This document shows positions 1 through 8,837 of a DNA stretch of 64,000 bases, piece after piece (position 1 is the stretch's first letter; every line of letters starts with the position of its first letter). The position numbers and the translations under genes are program-made. The notes below the pieces were generated by a model, which saw nothing but the letters and a program-made list of their open reading frames with translations, made no database searches and was not told where the DNA came from. The stretch is from contig JALEGI010000002.1 of the NCBI GenBank assembly GCA_022763045.1, forward strand, positions 85,368 to 149,367, given 5' to 3'. This DNA comes from Simkaniaceae bacterium (lineage in GTDB: Bacteria; Chlamydiota; Chlamydiia; Chlamydiales; JACRBE01).

Positions 1-281
1 ATGTCGTTTCAGGTTATTTGCTCTTGGCTGAAAAGCGCGCGCGTGGCGCCTACAATTTTGGTCCTGGTGCTCCAAAAAGTGTATTAGAGGTCGTCAATTT
101 GTTGATTGAGTTGATGAGTGCAACGTGCCAGCCGATCATTTTAGATGAGGTGCAAAACGAAATTCGCGATCAATATCTCGATTCGCGCAAAGCACGCCGA
201 CTTGGCTGGGAGCCGCAGTACACCTTTGAGCAGGCCCTTGAAAAGACAATTGCATGGTATGGCAGTAGGGTGGCAGTGTGA
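1..281 (+). CDS. rfbG: CDP-glucose 4,6-dehydratase, C-terminal fragment
   Basis: This is the last part of a short-chain-dehydrogenase-type sugar nucleotide enzyme that makes CDP-4-keto-6-deoxyglucose. The frame is open from the window edge and reads [11 protein letters not shown], a segment typical of RfbG, then a YNFGPG stretch and a C-terminal AxxxLGWxP motif. The 5' part lies outside the window. The stop overlaps the GTG start of rfbH by four bases (GTGA), so the two are translationally coupled, as expected for consecutive steps of CDP-3,6-dideoxyhexose synthesis. The assignment rests on the C-terminus plus the neighbour. Another NDP-sugar dehydratase is possible but less likely beside RfbH. 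Confidence 0.8.
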   Translation, partial: VVSGYLLLAEKRARGAYNFGPGAPKSVLEVVNLLIELMSATCQPIILDEVQNEIRDQYLDSRKARRLGWEPQYTFEQALEKTIAWYGSRVAV

Positions 282-1546
282 AGCGTGAGCAAATTTTAGA
301 TGGGGTGCGCCGCTATTTTCATCAAACATGGCCCAAAAAGGCCTTTCAACCTGGCGATCCCATCCCAGTGAGTGGGAAGGTATTTGATGAAGAGGATCTC
401 GCCTCACTTGTTGACTCTTCGCTAGATTTTTGGCTGACAGCTGGACGCTTTGCGCGCGAATTTGAGAGTGAATTTGCCAAAGTGACCCGACGCCGCTTCT
501 CGCTCCTTGTCAATTCGGGCTCAAGTGCAAATCTACTTGCAATTTCGGCGCTGAAATCTCCTCAGCTCAAAGGGCGTGCCCTTGTTGAAGGCGATGAGGT
601 GATCACTGTTGCAGCTGGGTTTCCCACCACGCTCAACCCCATCTTGCAAAATGGCCTTGTTCCCGTTTTAGTCGATGCCCAAATGGGCACCTACAATGTC
701 GATGTTTCGCAGCTTGAGGCTGCTCTCTCTTCCCGAACGCGCGCGCTCATTTTTGCACACACCCTTGGCAATCCCTTTGATCTCACTGCAGTGACCGCAT
801 TTGCGAAAAAACACAACCTATGGCTCATTGAAGATTGTTGCGATGCACTCGGATCGCGCTACAACAATCAGCTTGTTGGCACGTTTGGCGATCTAGCAAC
901 CTATTCATTTTATCCTGCCCACCACATCACCATGGGTGAGGGGGGTGCTGTAGCGATGCAATCGCACCGCTTAAAGCGGATTGTTGAATCTCTGCGCGAT
1001 TGGGGACGCGACTGCTGGTGCGAGCCTGGGTGTGACAACACGTGTCAAAAGCGCTTTGACTGGCAATTTGGCAGCTTGCCTCACGGATACGATCACAAAT
1101 ACGTCTATTCACACATTGGCTACAACCTCAAAGCAACCGATATGCAGGCAGCAGTAGGTCTTTCTCAACTGAAAAAACTCCCTGAATTCATTGCCGCACG
1201 CAAACGCAATTTTGCCATGCTCTATGAGGGACTCTCTGGTCTCGATATCTTGCTACCTGAGTGGCTTGATGAGAGCGATCCAAGCTGGTTTGGATTTCCA
1301 ATTACAAGCAAAACACCACTTCCTCTTGAGAGGTATAACATTGCAACGCGCAAACTCTTCGGCGGAAATCTAGCTCGCCAACCTGCCTATCAAGGGGCCA
1401 AGATGCGTCTTGTTGGGAATCTGCCTGTAGCAGATGAGATTATGCACAACACGATTTGGGTAGGGGTCTACCCTGGGTTGACAGAGGAGATGATTTGCTA
1501 CATGATAGACACTATTCACTCGGGAGTTCATGCATGTATAGGCTGA
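278..1546 (+). CDS. rfbH: CDP-4-keto-6-deoxyglucose 3-dehydrase (E1)
   Basis: This enzyme removes the C3 hydroxyl of CDP-4-keto-6-deoxyglucose using PMP and a [2Fe-2S] cluster, the step that commits to 3,6-dideoxyhexoses such as abequose, paratose, tyvelose or ascarylose. The 422-residue protein has the DegT/DnrJ/EryC1 aminotransferase fold. His215 stands where aminotransferases have the PLP lysine ([14 protein letters not shown]). Its cysteines fall at 188, 246, 248 and 256, giving the C-X57-C-X1-C-X7-C cluster pattern described for E1. The GTG start is fixed by the four-base overlap with the upstream dehydratase. The reductase partner (E3) is not visible in the window. Confidence 0.94.
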   Translation: MKREQILDGVRRYFHQTWPKKAFQPGDPIPVSGKVFDEEDLASLVDSSLDFWLTAGRFAREFESEFAKVTRRRFSLLVNSGSSANLLAISALKSPQLKGRALVEGDEVITVAAGFPTTLNPILQNGLVPVLVDAQMGTYNVDVSQLEAALSSRTRALIFAHTLGNPFDLTAVTAFAKKHNLWLIEDCCDALGSRYNNQLVGTFGDLATYSFYPAHHITMGEGGAVAMQSHRLKRIVESLRDWGRDCWCEPGCDNTCQKRFDWQFGSLPHGYDHKYVYSHIGYNLKATDMQAAVGLSQLKKLPEFIAARKRNFAMLYEGLSGLDILLPEWLDESDPSWFGFPITSKTPLPLERYNIATRKLFGGNLARQPAYQGAKMRLVGNLPVADEIMHNTIWVGVYPGLTEEMICYMIDTIHSGVHACIG

Positions 1547-2172
1547 TAGCAGCACTTTTTGCATTTTCATCGCTCTTTGCCCATGCGGATTTTGAAATTT
1601 GGGTCGATCAGGGATTGGGGCACAAATTAAATGACAAGTGGTTTTTCACCTACTCCTCCGAACAGCGCTATGCAAAGAATGCCTCGCGGCTCGTTGAGTA
1701 CTTTTTTCAAGCAGGCTTTGGCTATAACATCACCCCTTGGCTTGCCCTCACCCCTCAGTATCGCCAAATTTTCGAAAGACGCAAATCTGGTGGCGACTTC
1801 AACCCATCGTATGCTCCCATGCTCGATATCAAGTTTCATGGCCCCTATAGAGGGTGGTATTTCACCAACCGTTGTCGTGCGATGTATGTCTTCACAAACC
1901 AACTCAAAGATTTCTGGATCTACAGAAATCTTTATGAAATGCGCTTGCCAATCGAGGTGACCCGTCTAAAAATACGCCCCTATCTCGCGGATGAGTTTTT
2001 CTTCAGACAGTATGTTGGCTTTGCACAAAACAGGGTCTACATTGGCGCGCGCGCTCAGCTCAATCCCAACACAACCGAAAACATCTATTTCCTCTATCGC
2101 AACCGAAAAACGCTGAATGGGCAATGGCTCCATGAAAATATTTTGGGAATTGAATTTAGCTTTACCTTCTGA
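1534..2172 (+). CDS. Exported beta-rich protein, DUF2490-like
   Basis: The protein has 212 residues and opens with a Sec signal peptide ([18 protein letters not shown], cleavage probably after HA). The rest alternates aromatic and polar residues ([22 protein letters not shown] and similar) and ends in a phenylalanine-terminated strand (EFSFTF), as in outer-membrane beta-barrels. This resembles DUF2490 proteins by eye. I chose the ATG just before the signal peptide. It overlaps the end of rfbH by 13 bases, and the stop overlaps the flippase start as TGATG-type coupling. A role in surface-polysaccharide export is only suggested by position. Confidence 0.6.
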   Translation: MYRLIAALFAFSSLFAHADFEIWVDQGLGHKLNDKWFFTYSSEQRYAKNASRLVEYFFQAGFGYNITPWLALTPQYRQIFERRKSGGDFNPSYAPMLDIKFHGPYRGWYFTNRCRAMYVFTNQLKDFWIYRNLYEMRLPIEVTRLKIRPYLADEFFFRQYVGFAQNRVYIGARAQLNPNTTENIYFLYRNRKTLNGQWLHENILGIEFSFTF

Positions 2173-3341
2173 TGAATCTGGGAAAACGCGTCATATTCGG
2201 CGCATTTACAACAATTGGTGCACGGGGAGTTGGAGTCGTATGCCAGCTCATTGTGACCGCTATTGCCTCGCGTATTTGGAGTGCCAGCGATTTTGGGATG
2301 TGGTGCTTGATTCTCAGCTCCATGCTCTTGTTAAACATTTTTGATTTTGGCGCCTCTTCTGCTCTGCAAAATCGCATCGCGCGCAGTGAAGATTCCGAAG
2401 ATTTTTTTTTCGCCTCGCTCTTTCTTTTCACTATTCCCGTTGTCATCGCCTTTTTCATTTGGCAGCCCTTTGGATTGATCTTGCTTCGCCAACCCCTCTC
2501 TCTTTGCAAAGGGGCATTTTTAGGGAGACAAGAGGCCCATCGCGTTGCTTTGATTGAGGGATTTGCGGCTATCTTGGGCGCATGCATCATCGCTTTACAA
2601 TTTCCCTTTCAAGTAGCAATCCCTCTCTATCTAGTCTCTCAAATTATTCCCTGGATTTTTGCCACACTGTTTGTGATTTGGCGTGAAAATTGGCGCCTTA
2701 GATTTGTCATTCCACAAAACTTTTTTCTCTCTGTAAAGCCAGCGATTTTGCTCTGGTGTTTGAACCTATTTTCGCTGCTCATTATTTCGACCGATGATTG
2801 GATTTTTACCTACCTTTTTGGCATTGAATCAGTGGGGGATTTGACGCTTGTAAAGCGGCTTTACAACCTAATTTTGCTTCTCAATTGGTCAATTTTAACT
2901 CCCATGTGGTCGGCCTACACCCTCTCAAGTATTCGTGGTGACTGGGAGTGGCTCCGCCGCTCTCTTTTCAAATCGACAGCGCTACTTCTATCGATTGTGA
3001 TTGTCATTGGCGGGTGGCTTTACTACTTTCACCCAAGTCTGATTGAAATTTGGACGGGAAGTCGCATTGCAATGCCCCAAGTTGCTCTTGCACTGTGGGT
3101 GATGACAGCAGCGCTCAGCCTCAATGCCTCTATTTCAACCTTACTCAATGGTCTCGGTCGCATCAAAATCCAGGTCATTTCAAATGGCTGTGCGGCACTG
3201 ATCAATTTTGGCCTCAGTTTGCTTTGGGGCAAGCAATTTGGAATGCCGGGCGTTATCTGGGCAACAAGCGTCAGCTTTATTCTGGTCATTCTTGTGAATT
3301 TTCTAGTATTGCAGAGAGAAAAAATTCCAAAAATATGTTAG
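2172..3341 (+). CDS. Polysaccharide flippase, Wzx-like
   Basis: This is a 389-residue polytopic membrane protein with about ten to twelve hydrophobic segments. Its N-terminus (LGKRVIFGAFTTIGARGVGVVCQL, then SASDFGMWCLI) matches the MATE/Wzx oligosaccharide flippase superfamily, which moves lipid-linked repeat units across the inner membrane. Charged segments near residues 235-260 include LVKRLYNL, which is encoded by a copy of the dispersed palindrome (2847-2866). A second repeat module (2724-2745) encodes FLSVKPA. The gene is coupled to the preceding gene through ATGA. It is somewhat short for the family (usually more than 410 residues). The substrate is presumably the dideoxyhexose-containing O-unit. 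Confidence 0.75.
   Translation: MNLGKRVIFGAFTTIGARGVGVVCQLIVTAIASRIWSASDFGMWCLILSSMLLLNIFDFGASSALQNRIARSEDSEDFFFASLFLFTIPVVIAFFIWQPFGLILLRQPLSLCKGAFLGRQEAHRVALIEGFAAILGACIIALQFPFQVAIPLYLVSQIIPWIFATLFVIWRENWRLRFVIPQNFFLSVKPAILLWCLNLFSLLIISTDDWIFTYLFGIESVGDLTLVKRLYNLILLLNWSILTPMWSAYTLSSIRGDWEWLRRSLFKSTALLLSIVIVIGGWLYYFHPSLIEIWTGSRIAMPQVALALWVMTAALSLNASISTLLNGLGRIKIQVISNGCAALINFGLSLLWGKQFGMPGVIWATSVSFILVILVNFLVLQREKIPKIC
2724..2745 (+). repeat. B module (half-site) inside wzx
   Basis: This is a pyrimidine run followed by CTGTAAAGCCAG, read in frame as LSVKPA. It is one of about eleven clear copies of the TCTCTGTAAAGCCA module in the window and lies on the sense strand of its gene. Confidence 0.8.
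2846..2867 (+). repeat. A module (palindrome) inside wzx
   Basis: The arms TTGTAAAGC and GCTTTACAA surround a single G. Read in frame it gives LVKRLYN. The outermost base pair of the consensus is lost on the right side. Confidence 0.85.
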
Positions 3342-3353
3342 AGTTTTTGCCCC

Positions 3354-4502
3354 ATGGATATTCCACATATTTTTTTAGGCGATTCACGCATTGATACCGA
3401 GGGGTTAGAAAAACAGCTACATGAGAATGGAGTCGAGTGTAAAATCTCACTTTTTCCAGAGATGGATCCCTTCCCTCAAATAGTATGGCTTCGGGATCTA
3501 ACGGTAAGGCGTCCCGATGGATGGCATTTTGTCGGTCCAGGTTTAAGCGAAGAGATGCAAAGCGTTTTTTCTGCTATAGTTCCTCCTTCCACTTGGGATT
3601 TCAAACACGCCCTAGCAAATCGGACCGTTTCAAATACCAATTCAAAAAAAAATCCAAAAGAGGTTTCAAAGCTTTTAGATCATCTTGGGATGCGCTCCGT
3701 AGAAATGAATTGTGTGATTGATGGGGGAAATATAAAATTTACTCGTAATCGTGATCGGGAAAGAGTTGCTCTGGTTGGATATCATTCGGTTATTTCTACG
3801 ATGCTCGGTCTTTATGAGAGCAATTTCTTTGATGATTTTCCACCACCTGTTAAAGATCCCACAGAACAATCTTTCTACATTGCAAGAAATTGGAACCGGT
3901 ACGAAACTGATAAGGTATTAGATAAGAAAGATATTTCTAAACGTGCAATAGCCTTTGGGGGACATACAGAACTTGCTCATGCAGTCTTAACTCCAATTTC
4001 AAGAGAGGACAAGGAAACATATAAAGAAAGCGCAAAACAAATCCAGGGAATGCTCTATACAGCAGAGCGCTTGATCGAGGCTTTTGTAGTCTCAAAGGTA
4101 TGCTTTCTTCCACAACGGGAAATGCATATCGATTTGGAAGTGACACCAGTTAATAATACCCCACACGTCCTTGTCCACGATGATGCTGGAGTTGACGAGC
4201 GCTTAGCGGCCATTTTTGCGCAGCATAGAAAAAATTTAGTAGAGCAGCTTGAGCGGTTCAAACTCAATGTCATTCCAGTCTATGGAGTCGCCAAAACTGA
4301 AGATGGGGAGATGAATTTGATGAATTCGCTGCAAATTGGCGATGCTTATGTTGTTGAAACCCCTCCAGCACCCTTTGCGCGTTACTTTGAAAACTTTTGT
4401 AAGAAAGTAGCAACACTAGGACGCAAAGTTATTCGCATGCCCGCTCGTGATCGAATTGCACTATGCGAGGGCGGCTTGCACTGTCTTAGCACTAAGGTGT
4501 AG
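3354..4502 (+). CDS. Pentein-fold guanidine hydrolase (agmatine/arginine deiminase-like)
   Basis: The 382-residue protein carries the catalytic signatures of the guanidino-group-modifying (pentein) superfamily: WLRD at 46-48, DGGN at 123-126, HID at 258-260 (the His-x-Asp pair) and a C-terminal GGLHCLS with the nucleophile at Cys377. The order and spacing fit agmatine deiminase or bacterial peptidylarginine deiminase, although the rest diverges from either. No signal peptide is visible. It follows wzx with a 12-base gap and its 3' end overlaps the convergent transketolase gene by 42 bases. I infer hydrolysis of a guanidino or amidino compound. The substrate and any link to the polysaccharide are unknown. 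Confidence 0.7.
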   Translation: MDIPHIFLGDSRIDTEGLEKQLHENGVECKISLFPEMDPFPQIVWLRDLTVRRPDGWHFVGPGLSEEMQSVFSAIVPPSTWDFKHALANRTVSNTNSKKNPKEVSKLLDHLGMRSVEMNCVIDGGNIKFTRNRDRERVALVGYHSVISTMLGLYESNFFDDFPPPVKDPTEQSFYIARNWNRYETDKVLDKKDISKRAIAFGGHTELAHAVLTPISREDKETYKESAKQIQGMLYTAERLIEAFVVSKVCFLPQREMHIDLEVTPVNNTPHVLVHDDAGVDERLAAIFAQHRKNLVEQLERFKLNVIPVYGVAKTEDGEMNLMNSLQIGDAYVVETPPAPFARYFENFCKKVATLGRKVIRMPARDRIALCEGGLHCLSTKV

Positions 4503-5300
4503 GCGCTCGCGCAAATAATTCTGTGAACCCGCCTCTGTAGTTGGCTCGCGTACAAAAATGGGCGTGAAGCGACATGCTCTACCCACTAAATGCTCTGCGA
4601 CAATTGATGCTAGTCCCCCAGCTCCATGCTCTTCGAGCGTTATCACATGATCCGCTCCCTCTAAAATAGAGGGATCAAATGGTTTGAGGAAGGGGACACT
4701 TACAACCGTAGCATCCTCCACTTGTAGAGCAATCGATAGGATCGATCCGGTGGCTAAAATTAAGGGTCCCGATCCCTGTTTTATGACGATGGATTTGCCA
4801 GGAATTATTGGCTCAGAATGCAGCACCGATTCGTTGGCTTTACCGAGACGAAAGTAGGCTGGACCGCGCTTTGGAAGGAGCGCTTCAGTCTCCCTTGGAT
4901 CGGCTGGTGAAATCACTTGTAAATTGGGCAGCGTTCGCATGATGGCAATGTCTTCTAAACCGTGGTGGGAATAGCCGAGGGATCCGTAGGCAAGTCCGGC
5001 TCCAACTGAAACAATAGTCACATCGAGATTATGGTAGCAGACATCATTGCGAATCTGCTCTAGACAACGAAGGGTGGGAAAATTTGCGATCGAGTAGGTA
5101 AATACGCGTTTTCCGCTCATGGCAAGTCCTGCTGCCATCCCTGTCATCAATGCCTCAGCAACCCCTACATTGTGAAAGCGCTCTGGAAAGCGTTCGGCAA
5201 AGGGTTCAAGAACAGAAAAGCCAATATCGCCAGTAAGAAGGTGGAGATTGGGGTCCTTTTCGGCCTCTTCAAGAAGGGCATGAATGAATGCTGTGCGCAT
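4461..5300 (-). CDS. Transketolase-like enzyme, C-terminal subunit
   Basis: The 279-residue protein holds the pyrimidine-binding and C-terminal domains of a thiamin-diphosphate transketolase. The proton-transfer glutamate is in VGVAEA (Glu49), the phosphate/substrate region in YGSLGYSHHG, and the C-terminal domain ends in LEEHGAGGL. It is the partner of the N-terminal subunit just upstream, overlapping it by 32 bases. Split transketolases of this kind often act outside the pentose phosphate pathway. Set in a deoxysugar cluster, transfer of a two-carbon unit to a keto-sugar is an attractive inference. It overlaps the convergent pentein gene at the 3' ends. Confidence 0.85.
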   Translation of the reverse strand: MRTAFIHALLEEAEKDPNLHLLTGDIGFSVLEPFAERFPERFHNVGVAEALMTGMAAGLAMSGKRVFTYSIANFPTLRCLEQIRNDVCYHNLDVTIVSVGAGLAYGSLGYSHHGLEDIAIMRTLPNLQVISPADPRETEALLPKRGPAYFRLGKANESVLHSEPIIPGKSIVIKQGSGPLILATGSILSIALQVEDATVVSVPFLKPFDPSILEGADHVITLEEHGAGGLASIVAEHLVGRACRFTPIFVREPTTEAGSQNYLRERLHLSAKTVQAALA

Positions 5301-5976
5301 GTGCGGGTGTCCTGTAGTGTGATTCGAGTGTGTTTTCGAGCTCGCCTAGACCTTTGCCCTTAATTGTATGGGCAATCAGCGCGCAAGGGGTTTCAAGCGC
5401 ACGCTCAATGGCGTTGACATCATGGCCATCGACTTCACGCACTTTCCAGCCAAAGGCGGTCAATTTATCGGCAAGTGGTTCTAAATTTGCCATGGAAAAC
5501 GATTGGATTTTGTTGTAATCGATGATGACAGAGAGGTTATTGATGTGCTTTGGGGCATACAAGAGCGCCTCCCAATTCGATCCCTCCTCAAGCTCTCCAT
5601 CGCTCAACACAACATAGGTTTCGTGCTTGGGGTCGCCCATTGCAAGGCCACATCCTACAGGGAGGGCGTGACCAAGCGAACCAGTTGAGAGCTCAACACC
5701 CGGCACCTTGTGTGAGATGTGCCCTTGCAGGATTGAGCCATCATTCATGTAGGTGTCGAGCAGCTCCAAAGGAAAATGACCGGTGTAGGCAAGCGCTGCG
5801 TAGACAGCGGCTGCGGCATGCCCCTTGCTTACTAAGACGTGATCGCCCGGTCTTTTCACGCAGCCATAGAGTGCCGCAAGAATTTCACAGAGCGAAAGGG
5901 AGGAGCCGCAGTGGGCAGCTTTGGCATTGAAGCACATTTCTATCGACTTTTCGCGAATTTTCTCAGCAAGTGTCAT
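5269..5976 (-). CDS. Transketolase-like enzyme, N-terminal subunit
   Basis: The 235-residue protein is the diphosphate-binding half of transketolase. It has the SKGHAAAAVYAAL segment near 50-62, STGSLGHALPVGCG near 97-110, and the ThDP motif SDGELEEGSNWEA at 125-137 ending in DYNKIQ near 153-158. I chose the ATG at 5976 because it overlaps the upstream aminotransferase stop as ATGA and gives the normal MTLAEKIREKS start. A longer in-frame version would run into that gene. With the next gene it forms one enzyme made of two polypeptides. Confidence 0.87.
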   Translation of the reverse strand: MTLAEKIREKSIEMCFNAKAAHCGSSLSLCEILAALYGCVKRPGDHVLVSKGHAAAAVYAALAYTGHFPLELLDTYMNDGSILQGHISHKVPGVELSTGSLGHALPVGCGLAMGDPKHETYVVLSDGELEEGSNWEALLYAPKHINNLSVIIDYNKIQSFSMANLEPLADKLTAFGWKVREVDGHDVNAIERALETPCALIAHTIKGKGLGELENTLESHYRTPAHAHSIHSCPS

Positions 5977-7730
5977 GAAAGAGACCTCAAAGCGCGACAA
6001 ACTCTCAAAATATCCTCTTTTTGTAGACAGACTCCCGAAGGTAAATTGAGGCCATTGCCGCCAATGATTGCGGCGTTGACATTTTCGGCGTCGGGCCACA
6101 TTGGGTATTGAGAAATTTGCGGGAAGATGGGGCGTGAATCGATCTTTGCTTTGTCGAGTGCCTGACAGAGTTCGCGCACCGAATAGGGCGCCTCTTCTTC
6201 TAGAACAATCGTGGGCATCCAGTAGATACTTTTAGCCCAGGGCGCCTCCTCAATCAGTCGAAACCAGGGAATATCGTCAAGATTCTCTTTGTACCACGCA
6301 AAAATCTGCCTTTTTTTTGCAATCAAGCTATCGATGCGTTCGAGCTGTGCAAGACCAAGGGCTGCCTGAATATTTGACATTTTGTATTTGAGGCCAATCT
6401 CTTCAATCCAAAAGGTTCCTGGAACGCGTCCCTGATTGGCAATGCGAAGCGCCTTCTCGTGCAGCTCAGCTGTTTTTGCAACAAGCATGCCCCCTTCACC
6501 TGTTACAAGAAGTTTTGCACCGTGGAAGCTGAAGGCGGCAAAGTCGCCGAATGTTCCAACAGTTTGGTTGCCACACTTTGCCCCAATTGCGGGCGCGGCA
6601 TCCTCTATCACAAACAAATTGTGTTCGCGTGCGCACTTGCAGATCGCTTCCATATTTGCCGGGTGACCATATAAATGGACTGGGATCACCGCCTTTGTGC
6701 GCTCAGTAATCGCCTCTTTCAGCGAAGAGGGGTCGAGTGTAAGCGTATCTGGATCGACGTCGGCAAAGATCGGAGTTGCACCAACATAGGTGATGACAGA
6801 GGCGCTTGCAACCCAAGTCAAATCGGGGACAATTACCTCATCACCGGAGCCAATACCAAGTGCCGCAAGTGCAATATGCAGCGCTCCGTGGCAGCTAGCA
6901 GTTGCAATTGTGTGCTCGGCGCCAATAAATTGGGCAAAGGCGCGCTCGAAAGCTTGAATTGAGCCACTCGCTTGTGCATTCCAACCCTCACGGACAGCAT
7001 CATGCACGTAGCTCACTTCTCTTTCTGAAATCGATGGACCAGCAGTTAAAATCGTCTCTTTTGAAGGGTTTGGAACGTAGCGCATTGTTAAAAATGTTTT
7101 GTCCTCCTCACCGCGCGTGCAAGGAACAAAGTGGACTCTATCTCCGTTGACCTCTTTTCGCAGTGGCGTCTCTCTATCGGTGACAAAGCCATTTTTTTCG
7201 TAGAATTTGACAGCGTGTGTATTATCGGAGAGTACATTTAGAAGCAGTTTTTGTGGAAAAAGCGTCTTTTGCGCCCATGTGATCATCGCTTTTAAGGCAA
7301 CGCTCATGATGCCAGGGGTTGCATCGCGCACCCCGCGGATGACATTGTCGATTTTGAGCGTTGTAGGTGTCGCCTCTGCAAATCCCAAATGACCAACGAC
7401 CTGACCTACGCGATCGAGCACGAGAAATAACATGCGATGGGGGTTGGCAAGGACGTGTTCGTAGAGCCACAAACGCGTACCCTCAAATGTGACTGGAAAG
7501 CGCGTGGGGAAGGCAAAGGTATTGATTTCACGCCACTTTGCAAGTGAATGAATCAATTTTTCATCCTTAAGATGCAGATGGGCCACGGGAAGAAGGCAGC
7601 CAAAATCTTCAGGAAGAGGAATCGTTCGAGAAAAGAGCTCGTGATAGGTGAGGGGCGCTTTCAAAAATTCGAAAGAATCCTCGACGGATTTGAGAAAAGT
7701 AACATGAGTTTCAATAGTTTGTGTTGCCAT
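5973..7730 (-). CDS. Fusion: GNAT acetyltransferase + sugar aminotransferase
   Basis: The protein has about 585 residues in two parts. Residues 45-220 look like a GNAT N-acetyltransferase (GQVVGHLGFAEA, then the LNVLSDNTHAVKFYEKNGF acetyl-CoA/C-terminal signature). Residues 228-585 are a DegT/DnrJ/EryC1/StrS aminotransferase with EDAAPAIGA and the PLP lysine at about 406 in FHGAKLLVTGEGG. The closest sense is a perosamine-synthase-type enzyme. I infer that one polypeptide aminates a 4-keto-hexose nucleotide and acetylates the product. The start at 7730 (MATQTIETHV) leaves a 47-base divergent spacer. An upstream in-frame ATG exists at 7805 but would overlap the divergent GT2 gene. Confidence 0.88.
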   Translation of the reverse strand: MATQTIETHVTFLKSVEDSFEFLKAPLTYHELFSRTIPLPEDFGCLLPVAHLHLKDEKLIHSLAKWREINTFAFPTRFPVTFEGTRLWLYEHVLANPHRMLFLVLDRVGQVVGHLGFAEATPTTLKIDNVIRGVRDATPGIMSVALKAMITWAQKTLFPQKLLLNVLSDNTHAVKFYEKNGFVTDRETPLRKEVNGDRVHFVPCTRGEEDKTFLTMRYVPNPSKETILTAGPSISEREVSYVHDAVREGWNAQASGSIQAFERAFAQFIGAEHTIATASCHGALHIALAALGIGSGDEVIVPDLTWVASASVITYVGATPIFADVDPDTLTLDPSSLKEAITERTKAVIPVHLYGHPANMEAICKCAREHNLFVIEDAAPAIGAKCGNQTVGTFGDFAAFSFHGAKLLVTGEGGMLVAKTAELHEKALRIANQGRVPGTFWIEEIGLKYKMSNIQAALGLAQLERIDSLIAKKRQIFAWYKENLDDIPWFRLIEEAPWAKSIYWMPTIVLEEEAPYSVRELCQALDKAKIDSRPIFPQISQYPMWPDAENVNAAIIGGNGLNLPSGVCLQKEDILRVCRALRSLS

Positions 7731-7777
7731 AGACTCGCCGAAATGTTTAGAATGTGTTAATAGTACAGGAAAAGACC

Positions 7778-8758
7778 ATGTATCGTCTAGCCATTTGTAT
7801 CCCAACTTTTAATAGGGTAGCGTGTTTGGAAAAGCTACTCAAGAGCGTTGTGCCCCAACTTGAAAAAGATGTGCAAATTGTCGTCTCAGATAACGCCTCA
7901 TCTGACGGAACCGAAGAGCTCGCTTCACGCTATCCCATCAAATACATTCGCCAGCCAACAAACATCGGCCCCGATCGCAATGCTCTGCAGGCAATTGCTG
8001 CTGCCGACGCAAAGTACTGCTGGATATTTGGCGATGACGACCTCTTCGAGCCGTGGGCAATGCGCCGCGTCCTACCTCACCTCAACCGGAATCTAGCCGG
8101 CATTTCCGTTGGAGTGCGCACCTATGACTGTGAATTGCGTCACCCAATTCCCGACTGGAATCCCACCAAAGTACGCGGATTAACCGCATTTGCCGACATG
8201 AAAAGCTTCATTGACGCAATGGGAACCTCCATGAGCTTCATCGGTCGTCAGCTTTTTCGACGAGATCTTTGGCTCAAAGTTGTTGAAGAGGAGGATATCT
8301 CGCAATATTTTGGTGGCTACTTTCACGTTTATGTCATCTATCGCATCATGCAAATGCATCCCTCATGGCTCTACATCCCACAAAAGTGCGTGCGCTGGCG
8401 CAGCAGTAACGAAGCGCGTAGTCCCCAAGAGGCAATTTCAGCCAACCAGAGACTCCTCATGATTGATGCTTTTAGCTATGAAAAAATTCTCAATGACGTA
8501 TTTGGTCCAGCCTCACCCTACTATCGCAAATCGCTCGACCCCTTTTTGCGCATTCACCTTCCTGCACGCATACGCAAAATGAAATACCTCTCGGCGCCCT
8601 TTTCCCAGCACCTGCAAAACCTCGAAGTGATTGGCCAAAAATATTGGCGCGAGCCTCTTTTTTGGTGGAAAATCGCGCCCCATTTTTTGGCTCCCCGCTC
8701 CCTACTTTTTGCCCTAAAAAGAGCTTGTAAAGCGGCTTTACAAGGTATGAAAACCTGA
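7778..8758 (+). CDS. GT2 glycosyltransferase (abequosyltransferase-like)
   Basis: The 326-residue protein starts with the GT2 nucleotide-sugar fold (RLAICIPTFNR, IVVSDNASSDGT) and has a metal-binding motif in WIFGDDD near residue 89. The IRQPTNIGPDRN stretch resembles abequosyl- and other dideoxyhexosyl-transferases such as RfbV. That would fit the CDP-dideoxyhexose genes at the window start. There is no signal peptide, unlike the GT2 genes further on. The last codons (ACKAALQG) are written by a copy of the dispersed palindrome, so the C-terminus may have been reshaped by it. Confidence 0.8.
   Translation: MYRLAICIPTFNRVACLEKLLKSVVPQLEKDVQIVVSDNASSDGTEELASRYPIKYIRQPTNIGPDRNALQAIAAADAKYCWIFGDDDLFEPWAMRRVLPHLNRNLAGISVGVRTYDCELRHPIPDWNPTKVRGLTAFADMKSFIDAMGTSMSFIGRQLFRRDLWLKVVEEEDISQYFGGYFHVYVIYRIMQMHPSWLYIPQKCVRWRSSNEARSPQEAISANQRLLMIDAFSYEKILNDVFGPASPYYRKSLDPFLRIHLPARIRKMKYLSAPFSQHLQNLEVIGQKYWREPLFWWKIAPHFLAPRSLLFALKRACKAALQGMKT
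8722..8744 (+). repeat. A module at the 3' end of a GT2 gene
   Basis: This is a perfect palindrome with arms CTTGTAAAGC and GCTTTACAAG around a G. It overlaps the final codons, in a different reading frame (ACKAALQ) from most coding copies, twelve bases before the stop. Confidence 0.9.
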
Positions 8759-8837
8759 TTTATTCAGGTCGAAGAGCGCCGCCACGCTTTGTTTGTTCCA
8801 GGTTGATTATTATCTATAAAATTGCGTTAAATTGTTT

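Noticed and set aside
1191-1373. Extra ORFs inside rfbH and other genes on either strand
   Set aside because: They are shadows of real genes, without homology-like features or ribosome-binding sites.
7731-7805. Longer start for the aminotransferase fusion
   Set aside because: It would overlap the divergent GT2 start, and the added residues show no conserved character.
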